Source of the DNA: Bacterioplanoides sp965219715
Lineage (GTDB): Bacteria > Pseudomonadota > Gammaproteobacteria > Pseudomonadales > Oceanobacteraceae
Length of the DNA: 64,000 bases
Assembly: GCF_965219715.1 (NCBI RefSeq)
Contig: NZ_OZ244785.1
Coordinates: 3,782,001 to 3,846,000, forward strand
Direction: 5' to 3'
This document shows, piece by piece, positions 5,931-15,511 of the stretch. The stretch's first letter is position 1. Every line of letters begins with the position of its first letter. The position numbers and the translations under genes are program-made. The notes beneath the pieces were generated by a model. It did no database searches and had not been told where the DNA came from. It saw only the letters and a list, made by a program, of their open reading frames with translations.

Positions 5931-8327
5931 ATGAATCCGGTGCTTTCTGGCTTTTTATTAACCTCTTCCTGGGATGAAGACCCGGCAACCGGACAAACCC
6001 GGCTGAGTTTCTGGTGGAGCACCGCAGACGGGCCGCTGCGTACCAAAGTTGAGCAGGCCGCGGTGTGCTTTATCGATGCAGCACAGCAAACCCGGGCGCA
6101 ACAAGTTGCCGACACTCTGAACTGGCCGGTTCGGGTCGAAGCTCTGGCGATGCAATCGTTCGACTTTCAGCCCGCCGCAGCCTGCTATTTACCACATCAT
6201 TATGTTTACCGCTGGCGCGATGTTCTGGCAGAGCAGGGTATTATCTGCCGTGAAGTGGACGTTCGTCCTACCGATCGTTTTTTGATGGAGCGCTTTGTTT
6301 ATGGCGCTGCATTGATTTCAGGAGAGTTACGCAACGCGACTGGTTATCGCCAGATTGATCAGGCGCGCTTTAAGCCCACCCGCTTTCAGCCGGATTTAAA
6401 AGCGTTATCCATCGATATTGAAACCTCTTTCCCACGTCGTGGACAGCCAGACCGGTTATTTTCAATTGGCTTTTACGCGGATGATTTTCAGCACGTTGTA
6501 ATGATTGGTGAGCCTGAGCAGTCGGACAAGCAACTTGAATTGGTTGCTGATGAGGCGGCGTTATTAAAACGTTTCCTCGAGATAATCGCGGATTATGATC
6601 CGGATGTCATGATTGGCTGGAACGTTATCCAATTTGATTTCGGATTTTTACGGCGCAAATTTATCGAACACAAAATCGACTTTGCCATCGGTCGTGATCA
6701 ATCGAATTTGTCGTGGCGTGCCAGCAAACAAAATATTGACCGGATTTTTTTACATATCGCCGGACGGGTTGTATTAGATGGTATCGACCTGCTGAAGAAT
6801 GCAACGTATCAGTTCGAGAGTTTTGCGCTGGATGCCGTGGCCGGTCATTTCCTCGGAGACGGCAAACTGCTCCACGGTGACGATCGTGGCGGTGATATCG
6901 AGCACCTTTTTATCGAAGATAAAAAAGCACTGGCGGATTACAACCTGAAAGATTGTGAGCTGGTGTGGCGTATTTTCGAAAAAGCCGATCTGTATAATTT
7001 TGCTATTGAACGCAGTCATATGACCGGACTGACCATGGACCGTATGGGTGGTTCGGTGGCCGCTTTTGAAAACCTCTATTTACCACGTTTGCACCGTCAG
7101 GGGTTTGTTGCACCGAATATCGAAGAAGGTTACCACGCACAAAAAAGCCCGGGTGGTTATGTGATGGATTCACGTCCCGGGTTATTTGAACACGTATTGG
7201 TTCTGGATTTTAAAAGCCTTTATCCGTCGATTATCCGCACCTTCAAAATTGATCCGATGGGATTAGTTGAGGGGTTAAAAGCCAAATGGTGTGGCGAGAG
7301 CGATGAGCAATTAGTGAATGGATTCTTTGATGGCGTTTTTCACAAACAGAAAAACGTCTTACCAGATTTAATTCGTCAGCTTGGCGAATGGCGCGAGCAA
7401 GCCAAAGCACAGAATAACCAGCCTTTGTCGCAAACCATTAAAGTCATTATGGCGTCCTGCTACGGCGTGCTAGGGTCGGAAGGCTGCCGTTTTTACGATA
7501 CCCGCTTATCCAGTTCCATTACTAAACGTGGCCATCAGATTATTCTGGAAAGTAGCCAGTGGATCGAACAACAGGGCTATGACGTTATTTATGGCGATAC
7601 CGACTCGGTATTTGTCTGGCTAAAGCAATCGGTCAGTTCCGTGCAGGCAGATGAAATCGGCAAGCACCTGGTGAGCGAGCTGAACGGATGGTGGCAAGAG
7701 CGTCTGCAGCGTGAATTTGGTATTCAGAGCTATCTGGAAATGGAATATGAAACTCACTACCAGCAGTTTTTTATGCCATCGATTCGTGGTGAAGAAACCG
7801 GCAGTAAAAAGCGCTATGCCGGGCTGATTGAGAATCGTCTGACTGGTGATGCTGAAATGGTCTTTAAGGGACTGGAAGCCGTAAGAACCGACTGGACACT
7901 GTTAGCCCGTAATTTTCAGAAAGAGTTATACCGCCGGGTGTTTTTTAAACAGCCATATCGTGACTGGGTTAAACAACAGGTGAAAGCTTTGATTGCCGGT
8001 GAATTAGACGAACAGCTGATTTACCGAAAACGTTTACGTCGGCCTCTGGCTGCGTATCAGAAAAATATTCCTCCACATGCCCAGGCGGCAGCCAAACTGG
8101 AAACCTGGCGACGACTTCAGGGATTACCCGCACGATTTGCCGAACGTGGCGGCTGGATTGAGTATCGTATTTGTCAGAATGGCCCGCAACCCATTGAAGT
8201 AGATGATGCTGCTGTGGATTACGGTCACTATCTGGAAAAACAAATGCTGCCGGTAGCTGATGCCATTTTTCATTTTACCGGTGAAAGCTTTGCTGAAATG
8301 GCAGGGCAGCAGATGACGTTGTTCTGA
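5931..8327 (+). CDS. polB: DNA polymerase II (family B)
   Basis: 798 residues, close to E. coli Pol II (783). The 3'-5' exonuclease motifs are present: SIDIETSF (~160, Exo I), IGWNVIQFDFGFL (Exo II), and DYNLKDCELV (Exo III). The polymerase motifs are VLDFKSLYPSII (~423, motif A), KVIMASCYGVLGSEG (motif B) and YGDTDSVFV (~553, motif C). All catalytic acids are intact, so the enzyme should be active in proofreading and synthesis. Pol II serves restart and translesion synthesis and is SOS-induced in E. coli. I saw no CTGT-N8-ACAG LexA site in 5868-5930, so SOS control is not supported here. A terminator follows at 8358-8393. Confidence 0.97.
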   Translation: MNPVLSGFLLTSSWDEDPATGQTRLSFWWSTADGPLRTKVEQAAVCFIDAAQQTRAQQVADTLNWPVRVEALAMQSFDFQPAAACYLPHHYVYRWRDVLAEQGIICREVDVRPTDRFLMERFVYGAALISGELRNATGYRQIDQARFKPTRFQPDLKALSIDIETSFPRRGQPDRLFSIGFYADDFQHVVMIGEPEQSDKQLELVADEAALLKRFLEIIADYDPDVMIGWNVIQFDFGFLRRKFIEHKIDFAIGRDQSNLSWRASKQNIDRIFLHIAGRVVLDGIDLLKNATYQFESFALDAVAGHFLGDGKLLHGDDRGGDIEHLFIEDKKALADYNLKDCELVWRIFEKADLYNFAIERSHMTGLTMDRMGGSVAAFENLYLPRLHRQGFVAPNIEEGYHAQKSPGGYVMDSRPGLFEHVLVLDFKSLYPSIIRTFKIDPMGLVEGLKAKWCGESDEQLVNGFFDGVFHKQKNVLPDLIRQLGEWREQAKAQNNQPLSQTIKVIMASCYGVLGSEGCRFYDTRLSSSITKRGHQIILESSQWIEQQGYDVIYGDTDSVFVWLKQSVSSVQADEIGKHLVSELNGWWQERLQREFGIQSYLEMEYETHYQQFFMPSIRGEETGSKKRYAGLIENRLTGDAEMVFKGLEAVRTDWTLLARNFQKELYRRVFFKQPYRDWVKQQVKALIAGELDEQLIYRKRLRRPLAAYQKNIPPHAQAAAKLETWRRLQGLPARFAERGGWIEYRICQNGPQPIEVDDAAVDYGHYLEKQMLPVADAIFHFTGESFAEMAGQQMTLF

Positions 8328-8357
8328 TAGGTAGAGTTTCTTGTGAGACCGATAAAA

Positions 8358-8393
8358 AATAACCCGAAGTGGCAAGCCGCTTCGGGTTATTTT
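8358..8393. terminator. bidirectional terminator between polB and the imelysin operon
   Basis: Stem AATAACCCGAAG/CTTCGGGTTATT with an inner GTGGC-CGC extension, flanked by A-rich sequence on the left and TTTT on the right. It serves two convergent transcripts. Confidence 0.85.
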
Positions 8394-8417
8394 CAGAAGA
8401 CGTTAATCAGACTGATT

Positions 8418-9509
8418 TTAGTCACCGTCAGAAAAGTTCAGGCCCACGTCGATACCCAGACCATCCTTTAACTCACGTTTAATATTACCATCCAGTGCCA
8501 ACGTAGCAGCATAGAAGTTGGTTGCGTTTTGCTCACTGATCGCTGTTTTGGTTGTCGCAATATTATTACGAATAACCGTTAAATCATTTGCTGCATTTTT
8601 TTCCAGAATATTGGCAAAACTTTCAGTTGTACCTGCTGCGCTGCCTTCGACCATTCGTTCAAAGGATTCCAGACCTGCTAACATCAGGTTCCAGGTGTAA
8701 CCAGACACCACGGCCACATCGTTAACGATGGTACGTTTATGAACGTAATCCATATATTCGTTTGTTGATGTAATTAACTTTGCACTGGTGCTGCTGCTGT
8801 CTTCTCCGGCGATCTGACTCAGGCCACCACTGAGCAATAAGTTACGGTAACTGGAGCCTGTATTCTGGTAGTTACTGCTCCAGCCGTTAGAGATATTTTC
8901 CGCACGTGCCACAAGTTGCCCTGTATAGCCCTGTAATATCTGGCATTTTCGGGATTGGGTGGTGAAATCGGATAAGATGTTTCCGATTTCTTTATCGTGG
9001 TCACTAGCGCGTTCAAAAACCGCCAGTTCAGTAGCAAGCAAGCCAACAAACTGAAAGTTTTTATTTCTGAATGTTGTGTCCGTTAACGCATTACTCGCTG
9101 CCAGCATGGAGTCAATATCGTTACGGACTGTCTGCGTATAGTTTGTGCCTCGCAGTCTGAGAGAATCAATAAAGATATATTCAGGCAGGACTTCGTCATT
9201 AATCATTGGCCCGAAATTGTAGGGCAATAATTCGTACCAGGATTTTGCGGTTGCCTTCCACTGGTTTTGTACCGCCAAAAGATTCGGCTCAGTAGTTGTG
9301 CTACAAAATGCATTACTGAGGCTATCCAGTTGTCTGGTCTGGTTTAAAAAATTTGTTGCCGCAGGCTCTACGACCAGAGTAATGACCTGGCTAAGCGCCT
9401 GATTCAGGCCTGAGTATTCAATAGTTCGGGTACTGGACTCAGAACCACAAGAACTTAGTAACGTTGCGGTGGTAACAGTCGCAATTAATTTTGAAGTGTG
9501 TTTCAACAT
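8418..9509 (-). CDS. imelysin-family lipoprotein (second imelysin of the operon)
   Basis: 363 residues from the ATG at 9509, chosen because CAGGTAATATT gives a ribosome site and the signal starts directly with MLKHTSKL. An in-frame ATG at 9524 abuts the previous stop. The lipobox LLSSC puts acylation at about Cys21. The remaining protein is mostly helical, with AVQNQWKATAKSWY near the start and GLLATELAVFERA in the middle, the variant GxHxxE-like region of imelysins. It lacks the canonical HAIEFLLWG of the upstream paralogue. Imelysins (IrpA, EfeO-like) are iron-linked envelope proteins. It is the last gene of the four-gene unit 13827-8418. Confidence 0.8.
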   Translation of the reverse strand: MLKHTSKLIATVTTATLLSSCGSESSTRTIEYSGLNQALSQVITLVVEPAATNFLNQTRQLDSLSNAFCSTTTEPNLLAVQNQWKATAKSWYELLPYNFGPMINDEVLPEYIFIDSLRLRGTNYTQTVRNDIDSMLAASNALTDTTFRNKNFQFVGLLATELAVFERASDHDKEIGNILSDFTTQSRKCQILQGYTGQLVARAENISNGWSSNYQNTGSSYRNLLLSGGLSQIAGEDSSSTSAKLITSTNEYMDYVHKRTIVNDVAVVSGYTWNLMLAGLESFERMVEGSAAGTTESFANILEKNAANDLTVIRNNIATTKTAISEQNATNFYAATLALDGNIKRELKDGLGIDVGLNFSDGD

Positions 9510-9524
9510 AATATTACCTGACAT

Positions 9525-10688
9525 TTAACTGGTTAACCGTACGGACATCATATGGTTGTCCCAGGCCATGGCAGGAAAATCGAGGCGCAGATCGCGATCT
9601 TCCTGAAGAGTTTTGGTATTTATCTGACGTAACTTACCGGCTGAATTTGACAGCACAAAGTGACTGCCATTTGCATTTAAAGCCAGGCCACATACGTCAT
9701 GGAATTTGTGGTATCCCTGTAACGACAAATCGTCCAGATGCCAGAACATGGCCAGGTCTCCACGCGGGCTGGTAAAGGCTGCCAGGCGATTGTGAGAATC
9801 GACAGCAACACTGCCCATATAATCGTTTAAAGCGACAGTTAAGCTTTCCGGCGCCTGTAATAACTCAATATCTTTTCCGGGTTTATGCACACCGGCCAGT
9901 GGCACCAGATGATTATCCGACATGGCGCGGCGCTGAATCTGCATGCCAAAAGCGACGGTGCCATCTGCCGCGATATCAAAGTGACGAATACTGGCTTTGT
10001 CTTCCGGCACCTGGTGTTCACTGATTAACTCGCCGGAATTAATGTCGATATAACTCAGTGTTGAACGCATCGAGTCCAGGTTCAGGACTTTCCGGCCGCT
10101 CTCCGGATGCGTTAACAATCCGCCATTGGCAATGGCCAGAGTTGTGTTATCCGGCATACGCTTAATTTCGTGTGGACCGATGCCATAGCTGGAATATTCA
10201 GCCACAACGTTATAGTTGTGGGTATCCCGGACAATAATTTTTCCGGCACCGGATTGGAAATCCGATTCACTGGTGAATAATAAATTGCCATCGGCACTGA
10301 ACGCACCATGCCCCTGCATATGATGGTTGGCCGGGCTGTGAAATTCGCGGCTTTCACCGCTGAGTAAATCCACTTCCAGGCCGACAGTACCGGGACGGCG
10401 CGATACCATTACAACCTTGTGCTGCTGTGTTGGGTGCTGGCAGATACCATGGCCACGAAAATTACTGGAGACGTTGATGGCATCAGCCTGAATCGGGCTG
10501 ATTGCTCCCATGCCGTATTGCTCAGGTGTTTTTCCCTGCGCAGTGATCCAACGCTCATACTGATCTGGTCTGGATTGTTTATGCGCTTGCCAAATACCGG
10601 CACCTGCACTTACGCCAAGACCTGGCAGCATAAAACCAGCCAGTGTCATCGACTTCAGAAAGTGGCGGCGACTTTGATCATTTGTCAT
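9525..10688 (-). CDS. DUF1513 beta-propeller protein, Tat-exported
   Basis: 387 residues. The N-terminus NDQSRRHFLKSMTLAGF carries the twin-arginine motif SRRHFLK before a hydrophobic stretch, so folded export by Tat is expected. The body shows repeated propeller-like blade segments (GHGAFSADGNLLFTSE, GIGPHEIKRMPDNTTLAIANGG, FDIAADGTVAFGMQ). This is the DUF1513 family, which travels with imelysin and DUF1111 genes in many gammaproteobacteria. In those clusters the roles are thought to concern periplasmic metal, probably iron. It is 15 nt upstream of the second imelysin gene and downstream of the di-haem gene, so it is within one operon. Confidence 0.88.
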   Translation of the reverse strand: MTNDQSRRHFLKSMTLAGFMLPGLGVSAGAGIWQAHKQSRPDQYERWITAQGKTPEQYGMGAISPIQADAINVSSNFRGHGICQHPTQQHKVVMVSRRPGTVGLEVDLLSGESREFHSPANHHMQGHGAFSADGNLLFTSESDFQSGAGKIIVRDTHNYNVVAEYSSYGIGPHEIKRMPDNTTLAIANGGLLTHPESGRKVLNLDSMRSTLSYIDINSGELISEHQVPEDKASIRHFDIAADGTVAFGMQIQRRAMSDNHLVPLAGVHKPGKDIELLQAPESLTVALNDYMGSVAVDSHNRLAAFTSPRGDLAMFWHLDDLSLQGYHKFHDVCGLALNANGSHFVLSNSAGKLRQINTKTLQEDRDLRLDFPAMAWDNHMMSVRLTS

Positions 10689-10769
10689 AACGAAATAAAG
10701 TTTCCAAAGATAAAGCGGGCCGGAATTGTACCAGTCCGATGTCTTTTAAATGTCGTCTCTAAATCAACT

Positions 10770-12230
10770 TTACAGTGATTTAACGAACGCAATTAACGCT
10801 TCCCGCTGGGCTTCTTCAAACTGTACGAAGCGCGATTTTGCTGTTTCGGCTTCACCGCCGTGCCATAAAATTGCTTCTTCAATGGTTTGTGCCCGGCCAT
10901 CGTGTAATAGTGCTTTACTGCCATTGACCTGTTCCAGTACACCTACTCCCCATAACGGAGCAGTGCGCCACTCTGAGCCGGATGCTTCAAAGTCTGGTCG
11001 GCCATCGGCCAGATCCGGGCCCATATCGTGAATCAGTAAATCGGTATAGGGCCAGATGGTTTGTTCTCCCAGGTGCGGACGTTCTTCACTTTCTGCGGTG
11101 ACAAAACTCGGGTTATGACACTGGTGACAGCCTGCCTGATAGAAATGGGTCCGGCCTTGTAATACCTGAGGGTCATTAGCGTTGCGACGGGCAACCGGCG
11201 CCAGGTTACGGTTGAAATTCACTACCAGATCCAATAAATCATCTGCCAGTTCGACATTTTGTACGTCGTTACCGGTTGGTGCACTCAAACACGCGGATTG
11301 TTCAGGGCTACACGGTTGATTTGGAAACAGAGTAGTACTGATACCAACGTCGCCATTAAAGGCACCGGCAACCTGCATTTTGATGGACGCTTTGTTGGAT
11401 TTCAGACCAAATCGACCTGCGACGGTTTGTTTTTTCTCGATGTCCCAGACGTAATTAATTCGTCCGGAAATACCGTCTTTGTTTGAATCATCCTCATCTA
11501 CCAGAGCGTCGATATCCTGCTGTGGAATTAACTCAAGTAATCCCATGCCGTGAATAGCAGGAGCAACGCGCAGGCTGGTCATGGTATTATCGCCGAGCTC
11601 GCCATAACCCAGTTTTTCAAAGCGTAATTGCGGTTTTCTCAGGGTAACGCGATTGCCGTCCGGGTAATGGAATTCTGAGATTTGCCAATCGATAAATACA
11701 TAGGCTTCCGGGGCTATATCGTGTTTTAGCTTATCGTTATCTTTTTGCGAGTGGCGTAACTGGTGAGCCAGCGACGTCGATTGTCCCTGAACCTGATCAC
11801 CATAAACCGGGTGTGGTACAACACCTTCGTGCTCGCTGGCGTCGCCCGGAACACTTAAACGTACCAGAGAGCTTAATACCGGAATCTCGCCGGAGTCAGG
11901 AACAAATCCTTTACCCCCTTTGATATGGCACATCAGGCAGGTGCGGGCGTTATACAGTGGCCCTAAACCATCGCGCATGGTGGTAATGGTCGGTGCTTTC
12001 ACCCAGGGTTGGTTGGCCAGCGCTTTACCGGCATGAAAATCAGGTTTCAGCTCGACAGGCAGATTCGCAGCCGGTCGCTCAAAGCTGACGAAAGGAGAGG
12101 TTGAAACGGTGGTATCGCCACCAGGTTTGCGTTCTGCTGGTTGAACGGTTGGTACTTCTTTGTTGTTTTTATCAGTACTACACGCTGTGCCAAGCAGTAA
12201 AAAACCACAGAAAATCAGTAGATTTCTCAT
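10770..12230 (-). CDS. DUF1111 di-haem oxidoreductase-like lipoprotein
   Basis: 486 residues from MRNLLIFCG at 12230; an in-frame upstream ATG at 12266 would add 12 residues before the signal peptide and is unlikely. The lipobox LLGTAC gives an outer-membrane or periplasmic lipoprotein. Two c-type haem sites are visible: CLMCH near residue 100 and CHQCH near residue 365. The family (DUF1111, putative di-haem thiol oxidoreductase) shows WLLHDGRA-like and GxGLLE segments, here LLHDGRAQTIEEAILWHGGEA and GMGLLELIPQQDI. It is encoded between the canonical imelysin and DUF1513 genes, consistent with redox handling of iron in the periplasm. Confidence 0.9.
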   Translation of the reverse strand: MRNLLIFCGFLLLGTACSTDKNNKEVPTVQPAERKPGGDTTVSTSPFVSFERPAANLPVELKPDFHAGKALANQPWVKAPTITTMRDGLGPLYNARTCLMCHIKGGKGFVPDSGEIPVLSSLVRLSVPGDASEHEGVVPHPVYGDQVQGQSTSLAHQLRHSQKDNDKLKHDIAPEAYVFIDWQISEFHYPDGNRVTLRKPQLRFEKLGYGELGDNTMTSLRVAPAIHGMGLLELIPQQDIDALVDEDDSNKDGISGRINYVWDIEKKQTVAGRFGLKSNKASIKMQVAGAFNGDVGISTTLFPNQPCSPEQSACLSAPTGNDVQNVELADDLLDLVVNFNRNLAPVARRNANDPQVLQGRTHFYQAGCHQCHNPSFVTAESEERPHLGEQTIWPYTDLLIHDMGPDLADGRPDFEASGSEWRTAPLWGVGVLEQVNGSKALLHDGRAQTIEEAILWHGGEAETAKSRFVQFEEAQREALIAFVKSL

Positions 12231-12268
12231 TTTTACGCTCGCTAATACGGTTAGCCTTAACGGCAAAA

Positions 12269-12285
12269 GCCGGGCAATGCCCGGC
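12269..12285 (-). terminator. intra-operon hairpin after the first imelysin gene
   Basis: A perfect 7-bp GC stem (GCCGGGC/GCCCGGC) with a short AAT loop, followed on the - strand by TTTT. It lies 22 nt downstream of the imelysin stop and before the di-haem gene. It could reduce readthrough and give the first gene higher expression. Confidence 0.5.
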
Positions 12286-12306
12286 CTTTATCAGGTTTTG
12301 TAACAC

Positions 12307-13827
12307 TTATTCAGGACAAGCTGCGTCAGGGTTTTGAGTGTTACAGTTAGATGCTTTAGGATCAACAACTTCGCCCAGACCCAGGCCAGTCGCCAGGTTC
12401 TGTAACTGAGTAGACTGTGCATTCAGAGCCAGGATAGTCTCGCGAACCGGGTTGGTTGCGTTACGGTTAGCTGGCATGATCAGAACGTCGAATGGCTTAC
12501 CATCACGAGCCGCTGCATCAACTTTGTTGTAGCTGGTTTGTGTCAGATCCAGGAACGCTTTAACGCCTGTTGCCATCGCTGCTTTGCTAGCATCAGCCAG
12601 GTAGTCGTCGAAACCGTAGCCTTTAACTGCGTTGGTGGTTACGTTAGCAGTACCATTCAGCGTACTGTCGTAGCCAGCGTAATCGCCGTAATAGCTGTTA
12701 GCGACACCCAGTGCGTTCAGAACCACATCACGGTGAGTGTTATCAGAGAAGCAAGAATGCTCATCTTCCTGAGAGTTACCAGCGTAAGCGATTTGCATAC
12801 GCTCACCGCCCAGTTCACCTTCAGACAAAGTACCCATACCGGTCAGGATTTCTTCCAGACGCTTTTTCGCTTCGGCTTCGGTAGTAACTGTGGTGAACGC
12901 AGTGCGGTAAGCCGCGCCAGCTTTCCAGCCATCACGTACTTGTTCCAGGTCTGCAATCAGTTTGTCTACCGCAACTTCCAGGTACTGATGACGACGAGCT
13001 GCTTTGTCACCCGCTTGAGTTGAAACGAAATCAGAAACCGGACGCTGGCCACCCATGTTGCCAGTGTTCACTGCTTTATCACGGTCAGTACCGTCAGTTA
13101 CAGCCTGGTTAGTTGTGTTCAGATCCTGGCCCCACAGCAGGAATTCAATCGCGTGGTAACCGGCAATAACGTCGCGCTCACCCGCGGCTTCAGTTGCGCT
13201 ATTATCCAGCAGGTCAGCGTCAATGGTGATCGCACTTTGGCCAATAATGTTGTTAGCTGTGTTGGCAGCTGCTTGTGCTGCAGTCAAAGCGCCATTGCCG
13301 TTAACGCCAGCTTGGTTTGCTGGTACACCAACCTGATCATCGCCAAAGTCAGAAGTATTCACTTTAACGTAGTCGATCAGTGCTTCGCCCAGAGGCCATG
13401 CATTAATAGCGCCTTCAGGACCGTCTTCGTTAGTGTTTTCCGGGTAAGACGTCGAATCAATCGGGCTGCTGCGGAAACGGTAAACTTCAGTCTGACCGTA
13501 TGGCTCACGAGCTACTAACCATGCTTGCTTAGCTGCTTTCAGTGTGTCAGCAGTTGGAGTTGCTTTCAGAGCTGCCAGAGCTGTTTTCAGTGCTTTGGCG
13601 GTTGTAACAGAATCTTCGTAAGCTGCCAGCGCGATGTTTGCATTGGTATCTACCAGCTTCTTAACGTTAGCAACGTTGATGCTGATTGAATCTTTAGCAG
13701 CAGTTACTTGTGCAGGAATTTTGAAAGTATCCTGAGGCTTGTCGTTGTTGCTGCTCTTGTTGTCGCTACCGCAAGCGATCAGCAGTGTAGACGCGGCAAT
13801 ACATGCGGCTAACTTAGTCAGTTTCAT
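12307..13827 (-). CDS. imelysin family lipoprotein (IrpA-like)
   Basis: 506 residues from ATG 13827, preceded by CAGGAACACGATC; longer in-frame starts up to 13869 precede the signal peptide and are less likely. Lipobox LLIAC, then a low-complexity Ser/Asn linker. The imelysin metal-site motif GYHAIEFLLWGQD (GxHxxE) is present near residue 220, and SQEDEHSCFSDNTHRD near residue 385 is the second conserved block. Two duplicated helical-bundle halves fit the known fold. It is the first gene of the operon 13827-8418 and is divergent from the MauG-like gene. Imelysins are induced by iron or copper limitation in other species. Confidence 0.93.
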   Translation of the reverse strand: MKLTKLAACIAASTLLIACGSDNKSSNNDKPQDTFKIPAQVTAAKDSISINVANVKKLVDTNANIALAAYEDSVTTAKALKTALAALKATPTADTLKAAKQAWLVAREPYGQTEVYRFRSSPIDSTSYPENTNEDGPEGAINAWPLGEALIDYVKVNTSDFGDDQVGVPANQAGVNGNGALTAAQAAANTANNIIGQSAITIDADLLDNSATEAAGERDVIAGYHAIEFLLWGQDLNTTNQAVTDGTDRDKAVNTGNMGGQRPVSDFVSTQAGDKAARRHQYLEVAVDKLIADLEQVRDGWKAGAAYRTAFTTVTTEAEAKKRLEEILTGMGTLSEGELGGERMQIAYAGNSQEDEHSCFSDNTHRDVVLNALGVANSYYGDYAGYDSTLNGTANVTTNAVKGYGFDDYLADASKAAMATGVKAFLDLTQTSYNKVDAAARDGKPFDVLIMPANRNATNPVRETILALNAQSTQLQNLATGLGLGEVVDPKASNCNTQNPDAACPE

Positions 13828-13907
13828 GATCGTGTTCCTGTGTTGAATCATGGAGCAGATAATAGCCATGGCAATTATCTGGGTTTTTGATGATGCGCAC
13901 AGTAAAA

Positions 13908-13927
13908 CAAATAAGAATGATTAGCAA
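13908..13927. promoter_or_regulatory. possible Fur-box-like site in the imelysin/MauG divergent region
   Basis: AAATAAGAATGATTAGCA matches part of the Fur consensus GATAATGATAATCATTATC (AATGATTA core). It lies between the two divergent genes, 81 nt upstream of the imelysin ATG and about 100 nt upstream of the MauG ATG. A weak match; functional context rather than sequence makes it worth noting. Confidence 0.4.
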
Positions 13928-14029
13928 CTAGGCTTTTGTATAAAAATAGATCTCAATCAATAATCACTCCTAGTCGCACTAAATAATAACGAGTAAAATT
14001 GTGTGGTTAATTTATTCTGGTGTAACTCA

Positions 14030-15388
14030 ATGAAGTACCTGATCCCTTCGCTGCTTGTCAGCACGAGTTTGCTGCTGGCGGCTTGTGGTAGCGACAAAGA
14101 TAACGACAGTAATGACCAACCCAAAGCGGCGCCGCTGGCCTGCGATAGCTCAGGCGCGGCTCCAACAGGATTGGTATTGAGCAGTACGGCAGACAGCAAG
14201 CAGGTGCTGGGTGAAGCACTTTACTTTGATACTAACCTTTCGTTTAACCGCACCCAGTCGTGCGCCAGCTGTCATAATCCCGAAAAAGGGTTTGTTGATG
14301 ATCGCTGTAACATCAGTAGTCTGAATCAAAAGTTTCCTCCGGCTTCTCTTGGGGCCAATGGCACCTCAATTGGCGATCGGAATGCTCCGACAGCAGCTTA
14401 TATGGCATTTAGCGCAGACTTTAAAAAAGGTTCACGAGAGCGTGCGCCGAGTCAGAGAACCAGTGGTGTTGGTGCTTATGATGGCTATTTAGGTGGACAA
14501 TTCTGGGATGGCCGTGCGATTGATCTGGCCGCTCAGGCAGGCGGACCACCAACGAATCCGGCAGAGATGGGGATGGCTGATAAAGCCTCGACAGTAGCTC
14601 GTTTGCAGGAAAACCAGCATTACATCAGCTCTTTTAAGACGCTGTATGGTGATAATGTGTTTGATGACATTGAGACTGCCTATAAAGCGATGGCAGACAG
14701 CATCGGTAAATTCGAGTCTGGAAATCGCAGCGAGTTTTACCCGTTTGATTCTAAGTATGACAAGTCATTGAAAGGCGAATATTTCTACGAGCCAGATAGT
14801 TTGGCGGCCAGTGGCAAAACCCTGTTTTTCTCATCAGATTTTACCTGTGCTGCATGTCACCAATTGCGTAACTCAAACACTGACAGAGGTGAGATCTTTA
14901 CCAGCTTCGAATATCACAATATTGGTGTGCCGGAAAATACCGATCTGCGTGCGGTTAATGGGGTTGCTGAAGACTTTGTTGATTTAGGTCTGGCGCTGAA
15001 TCCTATGGTGCCACAAGCTGAAAAAGCGGCGAACGAAGGTAAGTTCAAAGTGCCAACCATGCGAAATGTCGCCGTGACCGCGCCGTATATGCACAACGGT
15101 GTGTTCGATACACTGGAAGCTGTGCTGAACTTTTACGAGCATGCCAAAATCCGGGCGCGTCAGCAGAACGATCCTCAGCTGGCTAATACCGTGATAAATC
15201 CGGAAACGGGTCAGGCGTTTAAAGCACCGGAAGTTAATCGCAATATTGAGCATGAGTTGTTGGGTGGTAATGACGTCATCCTGACTCCGGAACGGATTAA
15301 AGCGTTTGAATGCTTCTTTATGACGCTGACCGATAAGCGGTATGAATCTCTGCTTGATCAGCAAAAAGTTACGGAGTGTGGCATTTAA
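14030..15388 (+). CDS. di-haem cytochrome c peroxidase / MauG family lipoprotein
   Basis: 452 residues from MKYLIPSLL at 14030; the in-frame ATG at 14003 would put nine residues before the signal. Lipobox LLLAAC. Two haem c motifs: CASCH (~residue 78, in LSFNRTQSCASCHNPEKGF) and CAACH (~275). The C-terminal FKVPTMRNVAVTAPYMHNG block is the hallmark of the CcpA/MauG family. Such proteins reduce peroxide or carry out oxidative protein modification in the periplasm. Its divergence from the imelysin/DUF1111/DUF1513 operon matches a common clustering of these families. A terminator follows. Confidence 0.92.
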   Translation: MKYLIPSLLVSTSLLLAACGSDKDNDSNDQPKAAPLACDSSGAAPTGLVLSSTADSKQVLGEALYFDTNLSFNRTQSCASCHNPEKGFVDDRCNISSLNQKFPPASLGANGTSIGDRNAPTAAYMAFSADFKKGSRERAPSQRTSGVGAYDGYLGGQFWDGRAIDLAAQAGGPPTNPAEMGMADKASTVARLQENQHYISSFKTLYGDNVFDDIETAYKAMADSIGKFESGNRSEFYPFDSKYDKSLKGEYFYEPDSLAASGKTLFFSSDFTCAACHQLRNSNTDRGEIFTSFEYHNIGVPENTDLRAVNGVAEDFVDLGLALNPMVPQAEKAANEGKFKVPTMRNVAVTAPYMHNGVFDTLEAVLNFYEHAKIRARQQNDPQLANTVINPETGQAFKAPEVNRNIEHELLGGNDVILTPERIKAFECFFMTLTDKRYESLLDQQKVTECGI

Positions 15389-15411
15389 TTTTTACCGCGT
15401 GTAACTCAACA

Positions 15412-15440
15412 AAAGGCTGTCGTAATTGACAGCCTTTTTT
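15412..15440 (+). terminator. rho-independent terminator after the MauG-like gene
   Basis: Stem AAAGGCTGTC/GACAGCCTTT with loop GTAATT, then T6. It lies 23 nt after the stop. Confidence 0.88.
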
Positions 15441-15511
15441 CGTTTTGGATCTTATATTTTTAACCAAATACCTGAGCTAGTTTAAAAGAAACTCACTGCG
15501 GGGTGATGGTT

